A stretch of DNA of 5,889 nt, from NCBI GenBank assembly GCA_937928335.1, contig CALFWN010000280.1, forward strand, positions 1 to 5,889, read 5' to 3'. Below, piece by piece: positions 1-5,889 of this stretch. Every line of letters begins with the position of its first letter. The first letter of the stretch is position 1. This stretch comes from an uncultured Litoreibacter sp. GTDB taxonomy: Bacteria > Pseudomonadota > Alphaproteobacteria > Rhodobacterales > Rhodobacteraceae. The notes beneath the pieces are model-generated. The model worked only from the letters and a program-made list of their open reading frames with translations. It was not told the origin of the DNA and searched no databases. The position numbers were made by a program, and so were the translations under genes.

Positions 1-400
1 CATTGGCCAGCATCTCCAGCGCCGCCTCAGGGGAGGTCCAGACCGCGCTATGGCCCGCCTCTGTGGGGTCGGAACGACGAAGCACCGGGCGCGCGACATA
101 GATATGACAGAGCTTTTCAGCCCAAAGATCATATTCCGGCATATAGGCAAACCGGCGAAACGCGCCCAGATGACGGGGCGATGAAATGACCCAGCCGGTC
201 TCCTCCATCACCTCGCGGTGCAGCGCATGGGTGGCATGTTCGCCCGGATCAATCCCGCCGCCGGGCAATTGCAGCTCTGGCACCGGCGCGGATTGAAATG
301 TGGTCAACATCGCATCACCGTCCCACAAGATCGCATAGGCGCCGGGACGGCGCTTGTAGCTTTGACCCTGCCGAACCGCCTCGCCATACCGTCTGATCAT
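1..400 (-). CDS. Nudix hydrolase, C-terminus cut off by the window edge
   Basis: This is the first 133 codons of a minus-strand gene (start MIRRYGEAVRQGQ) that continues beyond base 1. It contains a complete Nudix box, G48-x5-E54-x7-R62-E63-V-M-E66-E67-T-G69-W70, the Mg2+-binding catalytic helix of enzymes that cleave nucleoside diphosphates linked to another group. The box is preceded by the usual LPGGG turn (residues 45-49). A start at 400 is supported by an AAGGAG ribosome site seven bases upstream. Family members are often about 150 residues, so little is probably missing. The last visible stretch (W121-TSPEAALEMLAN) resembles the C-terminal part of small Nudix proteins. The substrate cannot be read from the sequence; ADP-ribose-like or nucleotide-sugar compounds are possible. 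It is transcribed divergently from hslO across a 139-base intergenic region. The Nudix assignment is firm and the specificity is unknown. Confidence 0.92.
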   Translation of the reverse strand, partial: MIRRYGEAVRQGQSYKRRPGAYAILWDGDAMLTTFQSAPVPELQLPGGGIDPGEHATHALHREVMEETGWVISSPRHLGAFRRFAYMPEYDLWAEKLCHIYVARPVLRRSDPTEAGHSAVWTSPEAALEMLAN

Positions 401-407
401 CGCCCCG

Positions 408-413
408 CTCCTT
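408..413 (-). promoter_or_regulatory. Ribosome binding site of the minus-strand Nudix gene
   Basis: Read on the minus strand this is AAGGAG, a near-perfect Shine-Dalgarno sequence seven bases before the ATG at 400-398. It fixes the start of the divergent Nudix gene and is the strongest ribosome site in the window. Confidence 0.8.
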
Positions 414-472
414 GCGTTTCAAACACCTCGCCCGGGCCGAGAGCCATGCAAACCCCGCACAGCCGCCTTGCC

Positions 473-502
473 CTTGGCCCCAGTATTGCCGTGCCTATAT
501 AG
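473..502 (+). promoter_or_regulatory. Candidate hslO operon promoter, heat-shock-like
   Basis: CTTGGC (473-478), a 15-base spacer and CCTATATAG (494-502) resemble the general proteobacterial RpoH (sigma-32) pattern, with CTTG in the -35 box and a C-rich A/T -10 box. The same bases can also be read as a sigma-70 promoter, TTGGCC (474-479), 16 bases, TATATA (496-501). Transcription would begin near 508, giving a leader of roughly 30 bases before hslO. E. coli hslO is a heat-shock gene, so RpoH control is reasonable. The call rests on pattern matching by eye only, and the choice of sigma factor is inference. Confidence 0.42.
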
Positions 503-522
503 ACGCGGTATGCCACCTCAAG
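495..522 (-). promoter_or_regulatory. Weak candidate promoter for the minus-strand Nudix gene
   Basis: On the minus strand, CTTGAG (522-517) is followed after 14 bases by CTATATAG (502-495). Because CTATATAG is its own reverse complement, it could serve as the -10 box in both directions. The leader to the Nudix start would be about 90 bases. The spacer suits an RpoH-like promoter but is short for sigma-70, so this is a tentative call. Nothing else promoter-like stands out on this strand between 401 and 539. Confidence 0.22.
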
Positions 523-525
523 GCC

Positions 526-531
526 AAAAGG
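526..531 (+). promoter_or_regulatory. Ribosome binding site that decides the hslO start
   Basis: AAAAGG sits eight bases before the ATG at 540. It favours that codon over the in-frame upstream candidates at 468 (TTG) and 510 (ATG), which have no comparable site and lie upstream of, or almost at, the predicted transcription start. Confidence 0.6.
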
Positions 532-539
532 TATCTCCA

Positions 540-1541
540 ATGACACTTGGACAAAAAATCGCGTGGGACGACACCGTTCTGCCCTTTCAACTGGATCGCT
601 CCGATATTCGCGGGCGCGTCGCGCGTCTGGACGGCGTGCTCGATCAGGTATTGGCGCAACATGACTACCCCCCTGCCGTGGAGGCCGCGGTGGCCGAGGC
701 CGCACTTCTGACCGCGTTGATCGGTCAAACGATTGACCTGCGCTGGAAGCTGTCCGTGCAAATTCGCGGCAACGGCCCCCTGCGGCTGATCGCGACGGAT
801 TATTACGGGCCCAGCAAGGATGGCGCCCCCGCCCGGATGCGGGCCTATGCCAGCTATGACGCCGAAAAGATCGAGGCCGACGCCCCGCATTTTCCGCAAA
901 TCGGCAAAGGCTATTTCGCGATCCTGATTGATCAGGGAAACGACATGAAACCCTATCAGGGCATCACGCCCATTGCAGGTGACAGCCTGTCCTATTGCGC
1001 GGGCACCTATTTCGCGCAATCCGAGCAGCTGCCCACCCGGTTTTCGCTCACCTATGGCCGCAGCCAGGAGCCCGGCCAGCGCGCAAGCTGGCGCGCGGGC
1101 GGCATCATGTTGCAGCATATGCCAAAGGCCTCCCCGCTGATGGCCAGAAATGAGGCGACCGGCGACACCGGGCTGCTGGACGGCGCGGACTTGCTTGAAG
1201 GCGATGACAGCGAGAACTGGAACCGCGCCAATATCCTGCTCGACACGGTCGAGGAGATCGAGCTGATCGGGCCCTCTGTTTCGCCAACCGACCTGCTGGT
1301 CCGGCTGTTTCACGAGGACCAGCCGATTGTCTATGACGCCCAGCCGGTCACGTTTGGCTGCACCTGCTCTGAAGACAAGGTGCGGCAATCCATGTCGATC
1401 TACTCGGCCAGCGACATCGCGCATATGACCACGGAAGAGGGCACATTGACCGCGGATTGCCAGTTCTGCGGCGCGCATTACGTGATGGATCCGGCCACGC
1501 TGGGGTTCGAGGCGGCGGGCGCGGATGACCCGGCTGCCTGA
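540..1541 (+). CDS. hslO: Hsp33 redox-regulated holding chaperone
   Basis: The 333-residue product starts MTLGQKIAWDD and is a cytosolic chaperone. In this family, oxidation of a zinc-bound cysteine cluster unfolds the C-terminal switch and allows ATP-independent binding of unfolding proteins. The cluster is complete: C274-x-C276, 30 residues, then C307-x2-C310, within FGCTCSED and DCQFCGAHY. The N-terminal core carries the family signature SEQLPT (161-166), following DSLSYC (148-153). By my recollection of the E. coli sequence, C153 aligns with its non-zinc Cys141. The protein is about 40 residues longer than the E. coli protein (292), with extra sequence in the core; I believe this is usual in alphaproteobacteria. 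The ATG at 540 is chosen because of AAAAGG eight bases upstream and because the conserved sequence begins there; extending to 468 adds 24 residues with no family character. It is the first gene of the plus-strand operon, and its 3' end overlaps the next gene by 17 bases. Confidence 0.96.
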   Translation: MTLGQKIAWDDTVLPFQLDRSDIRGRVARLDGVLDQVLAQHDYPPAVEAAVAEAALLTALIGQTIDLRWKLSVQIRGNGPLRLIATDYYGPSKDGAPARMRAYASYDAEKIEADAPHFPQIGKGYFAILIDQGNDMKPYQGITPIAGDSLSYCAGTYFAQSEQLPTRFSLTYGRSQEPGQRASWRAGGIMLQHMPKASPLMARNEATGDTGLLDGADLLEGDDSENWNRANILLDTVEEIELIGPSVSPTDLLVRLFHEDQPIVYDAQPVTFGCTCSEDKVRQSMSIYSASDIAHMTTEEGTLTADCQFCGAHYVMDPATLGFEAAGADDPAA

Positions 1542-1554
1542 TATGATGACCCGG
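1524..1554 (+). repeat. 10-base direct repeat at the Nudix gene start
   Basis: GATGACCCGG occurs at 1524-1533 and again at 1545-1554, exactly 21 bases (seven codons) apart. Each copy carries an in-frame ATG of the downstream Nudix gene, so the protein begins MTR...MTR. The repeat straddles the hslO stop codon at 1539-1541. Confidence 0.85.
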
Positions 1555-2130
1555 ATCGAGGCCGCGCTTGGGCAACCCGGCGCGGCCTCTTCTGATTTCG
1601 ACCTGAACCCCGGCACGGTGCTGCCCGACAACCGCACATTGAGAGAGGCCGCCGTGCTGATCCTGCTCAGCGATCTCGATGGCGTGCCGTCTGTCTACCT
1701 GACCAAACGCGCCTCCGGGCTCAAGCACCATCCCGGCCAGATCGCCTTTCCCGGCGGCAAACTTGACCAGGGCGATACCAGCCTGCAAGCCGCCGCCCTG
1801 CGCGAGGCCCGCGAGGAAATTGCGCTGCCGGAGGGTGCGGCACAGGTGCTGGGCCAGCTGCCGCCCCATGAGACCGTGACCAGCTTCACCGTCACCCCTT
1901 TCGTGGCCCGCCTTGAACGCTCGTTTACGCCCGTGGTCGAGGCCGGCGAAGTAGCCGAGGTGTTCTGCGTGCCGCTCACCCATCTGATGGACCCGGCCAA
2001 TTACAGCATCGAGGGGCGGCGCTGGCGCGGCGCGACCCGGCAATATTACACCGTGCCTTTCGGCCCCTATTACATCTGGGGGGCCACCGCGAGCATGTTG
2101 CGCACCCTCGCTCAGCGGGTCGCCACATGA
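1525..2130 (+). CDS. nudL: CoA pyrophosphatase-type Nudix hydrolase (NudL/YeaB-like)
   Basis: The product is up to 201 residues. It has the marker of the CoA-hydrolysing Nudix branch, LTKRASGLKHHPGQIAFPGG (residues 59-78), followed directly by the Nudix helix with R93-E94 and E97-E98 (LREAREEIAL). The D84 position and the lack of the final Nudix Gly match NudL-type proteins as I recall them, so they are not signs of decay. Family enzymes split coenzyme A, or its oxidised or acyl forms, into 3',5'-ADP and 4'-phosphopantetheine derivatives in the cytosol. The length is normal. The start is uncertain: 1525 overlaps hslO by 17 bases, while ATGs at 1543 and 1546 lie just after the hslO stop. No convincing ribosome site favours any of them, which suggests translation coupled to hslO. 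The stop overlaps the cca start as ATGA. The symbol is by family resemblance; activity on CoA is inferred from the motif. Confidence 0.92.
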   Translation: MTRLPDMMTRIEAALGQPGAASSDFDLNPGTVLPDNRTLREAAVLILLSDLDGVPSVYLTKRASGLKHHPGQIAFPGGKLDQGDTSLQAAALREAREEIALPEGAAQVLGQLPPHETVTSFTVTPFVARLERSFTPVVEAGEVAEVFCVPLTHLMDPANYSIEGRRWRGATRQYYTVPFGPYYIWGATASMLRTLAQRVAT

Positions 2131-3287
2131 CCAGTCAGGCGTGCAAGATTGCAGAGCCCTGGCTGACAGACCCGGACACGACCCGCCTGTTCGATCTTTT
2201 TGAAACCCAGGGCCACCAGCTGTTTTGCGTGGGCGGCTGCGTGCGCAACAGCCTGCTGGGCGTGCCCGTTAGCGACATCGACATGGCGACGGACGCCCGG
2301 CCCGGTGACATCAACCGCATCGCGGAGGCCGCCGGGTTGCGCACCATACCGACAGGGCTTGAACATGGCACCGTCACCGTCATTTCGGGCCGCACCACCT
2401 TTGAAATCACCACGTTTCGCAGCGACGTGGAGACGGATGGCCGCCATGCCAGGGTCGCCTTCTCAAACAACCATACGGAGGATGCCAAACGCCGCGACTT
2501 CACCATCAACGCGCTTTATGCCGCCAGAGATGGCGCGGTGCTGGACCCGGTGGGCGGGCTGCCGGACATCACCGCGCGGCGGGTGCGCTTCATCGGTGAC
2601 CCGGATGCGCGCATCGCGGAAGACTATCTGCGCATTCTGCGCTTTTTCCGGTTCCATGCCTGGTACGGCGAGCCTGAGGGCGGCATCGACCCTGACGGTC
2701 TGGCGGCCTGCGCTCAAGGGGCAGACGGCCTCGACGCGCTCTCGGCGGAGCGTATCGGCGCAGAGATGATCAAACTGCTCAGCGCCTCGGACCCCAGCCA
2801 GGCGATGGCCGCAATGCAGGCCTGCGGCGTGCTGGCCCGGATCATGCCCGGTGCAGAGGCGGCAATGCTGCCCGTGCTCGTTCATGTCGAGGGCGCGCAC
2901 GCGCCTGTCTGGACCCGGCGGGCTCTGGCCTTGGGCGGCGAACCCGTCAAGGACCGCTGGCGGCTCTCCAGAGCGGATGCAGAGCGGATGCGCCAAGGGC
3001 GGGCCGACCTCAGCAGCGGTGCGGGGCTTGCTGAAATTGCCTACCGCCAAGGCGCCGACCACGCGTGGGATATCGCCTTGGTGAGGGCCGCAAGCCTGCA
3101 ACACATGCCCGAAGACGGCTTTGAGGAAAACCTCCGCCAAGCCGCCGCCGCGCAGTTCCCGGTCAAAGCCGCCGATCTTATGCCAGCGCTGCAAGGCCCC
3201 GCGCTGGGAAAACGACTCAGAGAGCTGGAGGACCGCTGGATCGCCTCCGGCTTTACCCTAACCAAAGACACGTTGCTGGACGAATGA
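2127..3287 (+). CDS. cca: CCA tRNA nucleotidyltransferase (class II)
   Basis: This 386-residue cytosolic enzyme is expected to add or repair the 3'-terminal CCA of tRNAs using CTP and ATP, without a nucleic acid template. The N-terminal polymerase head is complete: GGCVRN (36-41), the metal-binding D50-I-D52, EITTFRSD (93-100), RRDFTINAL (122-130), DPVGG (140-144), and the nucleotide-recognition and neck motif E165-D166-Y-L-R169 with ILRFFRF (170-176). The remaining 200 or so residues form the less conserved alpha-helical body and tail. Class II CCA enzymes and bacterial poly(A) polymerases share these motifs. The CCA role is preferred from length and from the lack of the basic C-terminal extension typical of PcnB. 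The start codon overlaps the preceding stop (ATGA, 2127-2130) and there is no good ribosome site, so coupled translation is likely. The 3' end overlaps the LysE gene in the same way. Confidence 0.95.
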   Translation: MTSQACKIAEPWLTDPDTTRLFDLFETQGHQLFCVGGCVRNSLLGVPVSDIDMATDARPGDINRIAEAAGLRTIPTGLEHGTVTVISGRTTFEITTFRSDVETDGRHARVAFSNNHTEDAKRRDFTINALYAARDGAVLDPVGGLPDITARRVRFIGDPDARIAEDYLRILRFFRFHAWYGEPEGGIDPDGLAACAQGADGLDALSAERIGAEMIKLLSASDPSQAMAAMQACGVLARIMPGAEAAMLPVLVHVEGAHAPVWTRRALALGGEPVKDRWRLSRADAERMRQGRADLSSGAGLAEIAYRQGADHAWDIALVRAASLQHMPEDGFEENLRQAAAAQFPVKAADLMPALQGPALGKRLRELEDRWIASGFTLTKDTLLDE

Positions 3288-3871
3288 GCGTCGATCCGCT
3301 CTATCTTTTTGTCTTCGCGGGGCTGTTCTCCCCCGGGCCGAATGTGATCTTGCTGACCACATCGGGGGCGCGGTTCGGGGTGCGCCCGACGCTGCCCCAT
3401 ATCGCCGGCGTCGCCGTGGGGGTCGGCATCACGGCGGGGCTGACCGCATTCGGCATCGGGGCGCTATTGCTGGCCCAACCTGCGCTGGCATGGTCTTTAA
3501 AACTGGTCGCTATGGGCTGGATCATATGGATGGCGTGGCGGCTCTTTCGCTCCACCATCGGCCCGCAGGCCAAGGGCGCGGACCGGCCTTTCACCTTTAT
3601 CGAGGCCGTGCTGTTTCAGTGGGTAAACCCCAAGGTCTGGGCCGTGGCGCTGGCCGCCTCTGCCGGGTATGGCGCGGGGCTGAGCCCCTCGGCAGAGGCC
3701 GTCCGGCTGGCCACCACCTTCAGCGGATTGAACCTTTTTGTCTGCCTGTTCTGGACATATGCCGGCTCTTGGCTCACATATCTTTTGACCACCCCGCGCG
3801 CTTGGCAAACCTTCACGACCGTCATGGCGCTGGCATTGGCCGCATCCGCGGTCATGGTATTTCTGTCCTAG
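3284..3871 (+). CDS. LysE/RhtB-family amino acid exporter
   Basis: The product is a 195-residue inner-membrane protein, the usual size for this family. It carries the N-terminal family signature F11-AGLFSPGPN20, then SGARFGVRPTLPHIAG (27-42), and the second conserved stretch FQWVNPKVW (111-119). About six hydrophobic segments are visible: near 4-23, 38-63, 66-88, 110-132, 142-168 and 174-194. Family members export amino acids or related metabolites such as homoserine, threonine or lysine using the proton gradient. The substrate here cannot be assigned. The start at 3284 overlaps the cca stop by four bases (ATGA), pointing to translational coupling. The gene ends in TAG at 3869-3871 and is followed by the only intergenic gap in the operon. 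Confidence 0.93.
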   Translation: MSVDPLYLFVFAGLFSPGPNVILLTTSGARFGVRPTLPHIAGVAVGVGITAGLTAFGIGALLLAQPALAWSLKLVAMGWIIWMAWRLFRSTIGPQAKGADRPFTFIEAVLFQWVNPKVWAVALAASAGYGAGLSPSAEAVRLATTFSGLNLFVCLFWTYAGSWLTYLLTTPRAWQTFTTVMALALAASAVMVFLS

Positions 3872-3895
3872 TTCTGATATTCGGACCGGCTGAGC

Positions 3896-3900
3896 AAAGG
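3896..3900 (+). promoter_or_regulatory. Ribosome binding site of the first ABC gene
   Basis: AAAGG lies eight bases before the ATG at 3909. It is the only plus-strand gene after hslO with its own recognisable ribosome site, in keeping with the 37-base gap that breaks the run of overlapping genes. Confidence 0.6.
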
Positions 3901-3908
3901 CCATCCAC

Positions 3909-5753
3909 ATGTTTCGATATTTTGAAAATTTGGTCGACCCCTATGAGGCGTATGACGAGGTCGACGCCCCGCCCACCAGGCTGTGGCCGTTCATCCGCGC
4001 CTATTCGACCCCGTTCAAAAAGCTGTTCTGGGTCGCGGCGATCCTCTCGATCATCGTCGCCGCAGTCGAGATTGCGCTGATCTTCTATATGGGGCGTATC
4101 GTCGATCTGCTGGGCAGCGCGGAGCGGGACAGCTTTGTCGCGGAACACGGGCTGGAGGTCGCGCTGGTGGCCCTGTTCATTGTGTTCCTGCGCCCGGTCA
4201 TTCAGGCGCTGGATGTGGGCATCCTGAACAACGCGATCCTGCCCAATTACGGCACGCTGTTCCGCTGGCGCGCCCATAAACACGTGCTGCGCCAATCCGT
4301 GGGCTGGTTCGAGAACGACTTTGCCGGACGCATCGCCAACCGGATCATGCAGACCCCTCCGGCGGCGGGGGAGGCGATCTTTCAGGTGTTTGATGCCATC
4401 ACTTTTTCCGTCGCCTATCTGGTCGGCGCCGCGATCCTGCTGGCGGATGCCGACCCGCGCCTTGCCGTGCCACTTTCCATCTGGGTGGTGTTTTATGCGC
4501 TGCTGGTGGCCTGGACGATGAAACGCGTGGGCCCGGCGTCAAAAGCCTCGTCAGATGCGCGCAGCCAGGTTACGGGCCGCGTGGTGGACAGCTACACGAA
4601 CATCCATTCCGTCAAACTGTTCGCCCATCACGACCGCGAAATCGACTTCGCCAAGGAGGCGATTGAAAACACCCGCCAGACCTTCGCCCGCGAGATGCGG
4701 ATCTTCACCATGATGGATCTGATGCTGATGACCCTGAACGGGCTGCTTATTGTCGGCGTCGTGGGCTGGGCGATCTGGCTTTGGGTGCAAGGCACGGCCT
4801 CGGTCGGTGTGGTTGCTGCCGCCACCGCGCTGACGCTGCGGCTGAACGCCATGACCGGCTGGATCATGTGGGCGCTGTCATCGTTTTTCCGCTCGCTCGG
4901 CGTGGTGCAGGAGGGGATGGAGACCATCGCCCAACCGATCACCCTGACCGACACCCCCCATGCCAGACCGCTTGAGCTGACCAAAGGCCGGATCACGATC
5001 AAGGAACTGTCGCACCATTATGGCGGCTCCGTGAACGGGCTGGATAGGCTGTCGCTTGATGTCGCACCGGGGGAGAAGGTCGGCATCATCGGCCGTTCCG
5101 GGTCCGGCAAGTCGACGCTGGTAAAGCTGCTTTTGCGTTTCTATGACGCCGAAAGCGGCGAGGTGCTGATCGACGACCAGAATATCCGTGACGTGACCCA
5201 GGACAGCCTGCGCCACAGCATTGGCATGGTCAGTCAGGAAAGCACGCTGTTGCACCGCTCCGTGCGCGACAACATTCTTTATGGCCGCCCCGACGCCTCA
5301 GAAGAAGACATGATCCGCGCCGCAAAACGCGCGGAGGCGCATGACTTTATTCAGGACCTCTCTGATCCGGAGGGGCGCACCGGCTATGACGCCCATGTCG
5401 GCGAGCGCGGCGTGAAGCTGTCTGGCGGGCAGCGGCAACGGATCACGCTGGCCCGCGTCATGCTGAAAAACGCGCCTATTCTGGTGCTGGACGAGGCCAC
5501 ATCCGCCCTCGACAGCGAGGTGGAAGCGGCCATTCAGGACACGCTTTATGGCGTGATGGAGGGCAAGACCGTGATTGCCATCGCCCACCGCCTGTCGACC
5601 ATTGCGCAGCTTGACCGCATCGTGGTCATAGAGGATGGCCGCATCGTGGAAAACGACACCCATGCCGCGCTTTTGCAGAAAAACGGCCTATATGCCGGGT
5701 TCTGGCAGCGCCAATCGGGCGGCTTTCTGAACACCTCCGAGGCCGCGGAATGA
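3909..5753 (+). CDS. ABC exporter half-transporter (fused membrane and ATPase domains)
   Basis: The 614-residue protein has an N-terminal exporter-type membrane domain (about 35-335) with hydrophobic segments near 38-60, 82-100, 160-180, 185-204, 268-292 and 297-325. The ATPase domain (about 360-600) follows. Every nucleotide-site element is intact: Walker A G395-RSGSGKST403 with K401, Q-loop Q443 (GMVSQE), signature L504-SGGQRQ510, Walker B I524-LVLDE529 with catalytic E529, the SALD D-loop, and switch H560 (AIAHRLST). It should work in the inner membrane as a dimer, exporting an unknown substrate by ATP hydrolysis; the architecture is MsbA/multidrug-like. An N-terminal motif before the first membrane segment, VDPYE (9-13) then APPxxLWxF (20-28), recurs in the next gene. 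The stop overlaps that gene's start by four bases, so a heterodimer is plausible. The start at 3909 is supported by AAAGG eight bases upstream. Substrate unknown. Confidence 0.95.
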   Translation: MFRYFENLVDPYEAYDEVDAPPTRLWPFIRAYSTPFKKLFWVAAILSIIVAAVEIALIFYMGRIVDLLGSAERDSFVAEHGLEVALVALFIVFLRPVIQALDVGILNNAILPNYGTLFRWRAHKHVLRQSVGWFENDFAGRIANRIMQTPPAAGEAIFQVFDAITFSVAYLVGAAILLADADPRLAVPLSIWVVFYALLVAWTMKRVGPASKASSDARSQVTGRVVDSYTNIHSVKLFAHHDREIDFAKEAIENTRQTFAREMRIFTMMDLMLMTLNGLLIVGVVGWAIWLWVQGTASVGVVAAATALTLRLNAMTGWIMWALSSFFRSLGVVQEGMETIAQPITLTDTPHARPLELTKGRITIKELSHHYGGSVNGLDRLSLDVAPGEKVGIIGRSGSGKSTLVKLLLRFYDAESGEVLIDDQNIRDVTQDSLRHSIGMVSQESTLLHRSVRDNILYGRPDASEEDMIRAAKRAEAHDFIQDLSDPEGRTGYDAHVGERGVKLSGGQRQRITLARVMLKNAPILVLDEATSALDSEVEAAIQDTLYGVMEGKTVIAIAHRLSTIAQLDRIVVIEDGRIVENDTHAALLQKNGLYAGFWQRQSGGFLNTSEAAE

Positions 5754-5889
5754 TGGACCAGCTCACCAAACTGACAGCCCCCGCGCTGGAGCGTCTGAGC
5801 AAGATGATCGACCCGTTCGAGCCCGCCAGAATCGCGCCGCCACGCAGCCTGTGGGCCTTTTGCAAATGGTGCCTTGCAGGGACCTGGCC
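5750..5889 (+). CDS. Second ABC half-transporter, N-terminal fragment at the window edge
   Basis: Only 46 codons are visible, beginning MMDQLTKLTAPALERLSKM, and the frame stays open to the window end. The start overlaps the stop of the preceding ABC gene (ATGA, 5750-5753); an alternative ATG follows at 5753. The peptide repeats the pre-membrane motif of the upstream ABC protein, I20-DPFE24 and then A29-PPxxLWxF37, with four instead of six residues between the two parts. This supports a paralogous exporter half-transporter. No membrane or ATPase domain can be seen here, so the identity rests on this motif and the coupled position. Whether its ATP site is complete or degenerate cannot be judged. 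Confidence 0.7.
   Translation, partial: MMDQLTKLTAPALERLSKMIDPFEPARIAPPRSLWAFCKWCLAGTW

Noticed and set aside
468..539. Longer hslO start at TTG 468 or ATG 510
   Set aside because: The extra residues do not resemble Hsp33, the region overlaps the predicted promoter, and the ATG at 540 has a ribosome site and begins the conserved sequence.
401..539. Riboswitch, small RNA or terminator in the intergenic region
   Set aside because: The expected hslO leader is only about 30 bases, no hairpin followed by a T-run is present, and the short inverted match GCCTTG/CAAGGC (465-470, 519-524) is too weak and too far apart to call.
495..1637. A 380-codon open frame on the minus strand opposite hslO
   Set aside because: It is opposite a certain Hsp33 gene with a complete zinc motif. 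Long antisense frames are common in GC-rich DNA, and its translation shows no domain or plausible start signal.
1348..2043. A 231-codon minus-strand open frame opposite the CoA-type Nudix gene
   Set aside because: It is a shadow of the Nudix coding sequence, whose motifs are unmistakable. No family features are seen on the opposite strand.
3836..3863. Possible promoter TTGGCC, 16 bases, TATTTC before the ABC gene
   Set aside because: The -10 match is poor, it lies inside the LysE-family coding sequence, and similar weak matches are expected by chance.
3490..4080. A 196-codon plus-strand open frame spanning the LysE/ABC junction
   Set aside because: It runs out of frame through two well-supported genes, has an Arg/Pro/Ser-rich tail typical of shifted GC-rich reading, and shows no domain.

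Overview
The window looks like chromosomal DNA from an alphaproteobacterium of the Rhodobacterales (Roseobacter-type). It is GC-rich with a strong G/C preference at third codon positions. The proteins, notably the long Hsp33 beginning MTLGQKIAWDDTVLPFQLDR, resemble Roseobacter-group proteins as I remember them. No database search was possible, so the taxonomy is inference. There is no sign of a mobile element, CRISPR array, RNA gene or foreign base composition. This reads as a dense housekeeping region.

Layout: a Nudix hydrolase gene lies on the minus strand at 1-400, with its 3' end cut off by the window edge. A divergent intergenic region (401-539) follows, with a candidate promoter built around the palindrome CTATATAG. 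To its right, six genes all run on the plus strand: hslO (Hsp33 redox chaperone, 540-1541), a CoA-pyrophosphatase-type Nudix hydrolase (1525-2130), a CCA-adding enzyme/class II tRNA nucleotidyltransferase (2127-3287), a LysE/RhtB-family exporter (3284-3871), an ABC exporter half-transporter with fused membrane and ATPase domains (3909-5753), and the start of a second, related half-transporter (5750 to the window end).

The plus-strand genes are packed as a probable operon. The first four overlap each other by 17, 4 and 4 bases. The two ABC genes overlap by 4 bases. The only gap is 37 bases, before the first ABC gene, and no terminator is visible anywhere. The functions combined are oxidative/heat-stress protein holding (Hsp33), nucleotide-cofactor clean-up (Nudix), tRNA 3'-end maturation and repair (Cca), and efflux (LysE, ABC pair). 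The two ABC genes share an N-terminal motif, which suggests tandem paralogues and possibly a heterodimeric exporter.

I did not find a clearly new biological system. The observations most worth checking are the candidate divergent, heat-shock-like promoter at hslO, the duplicated start region of the Nudix gene inside the hslO overlap, and the tandem ABC pair.
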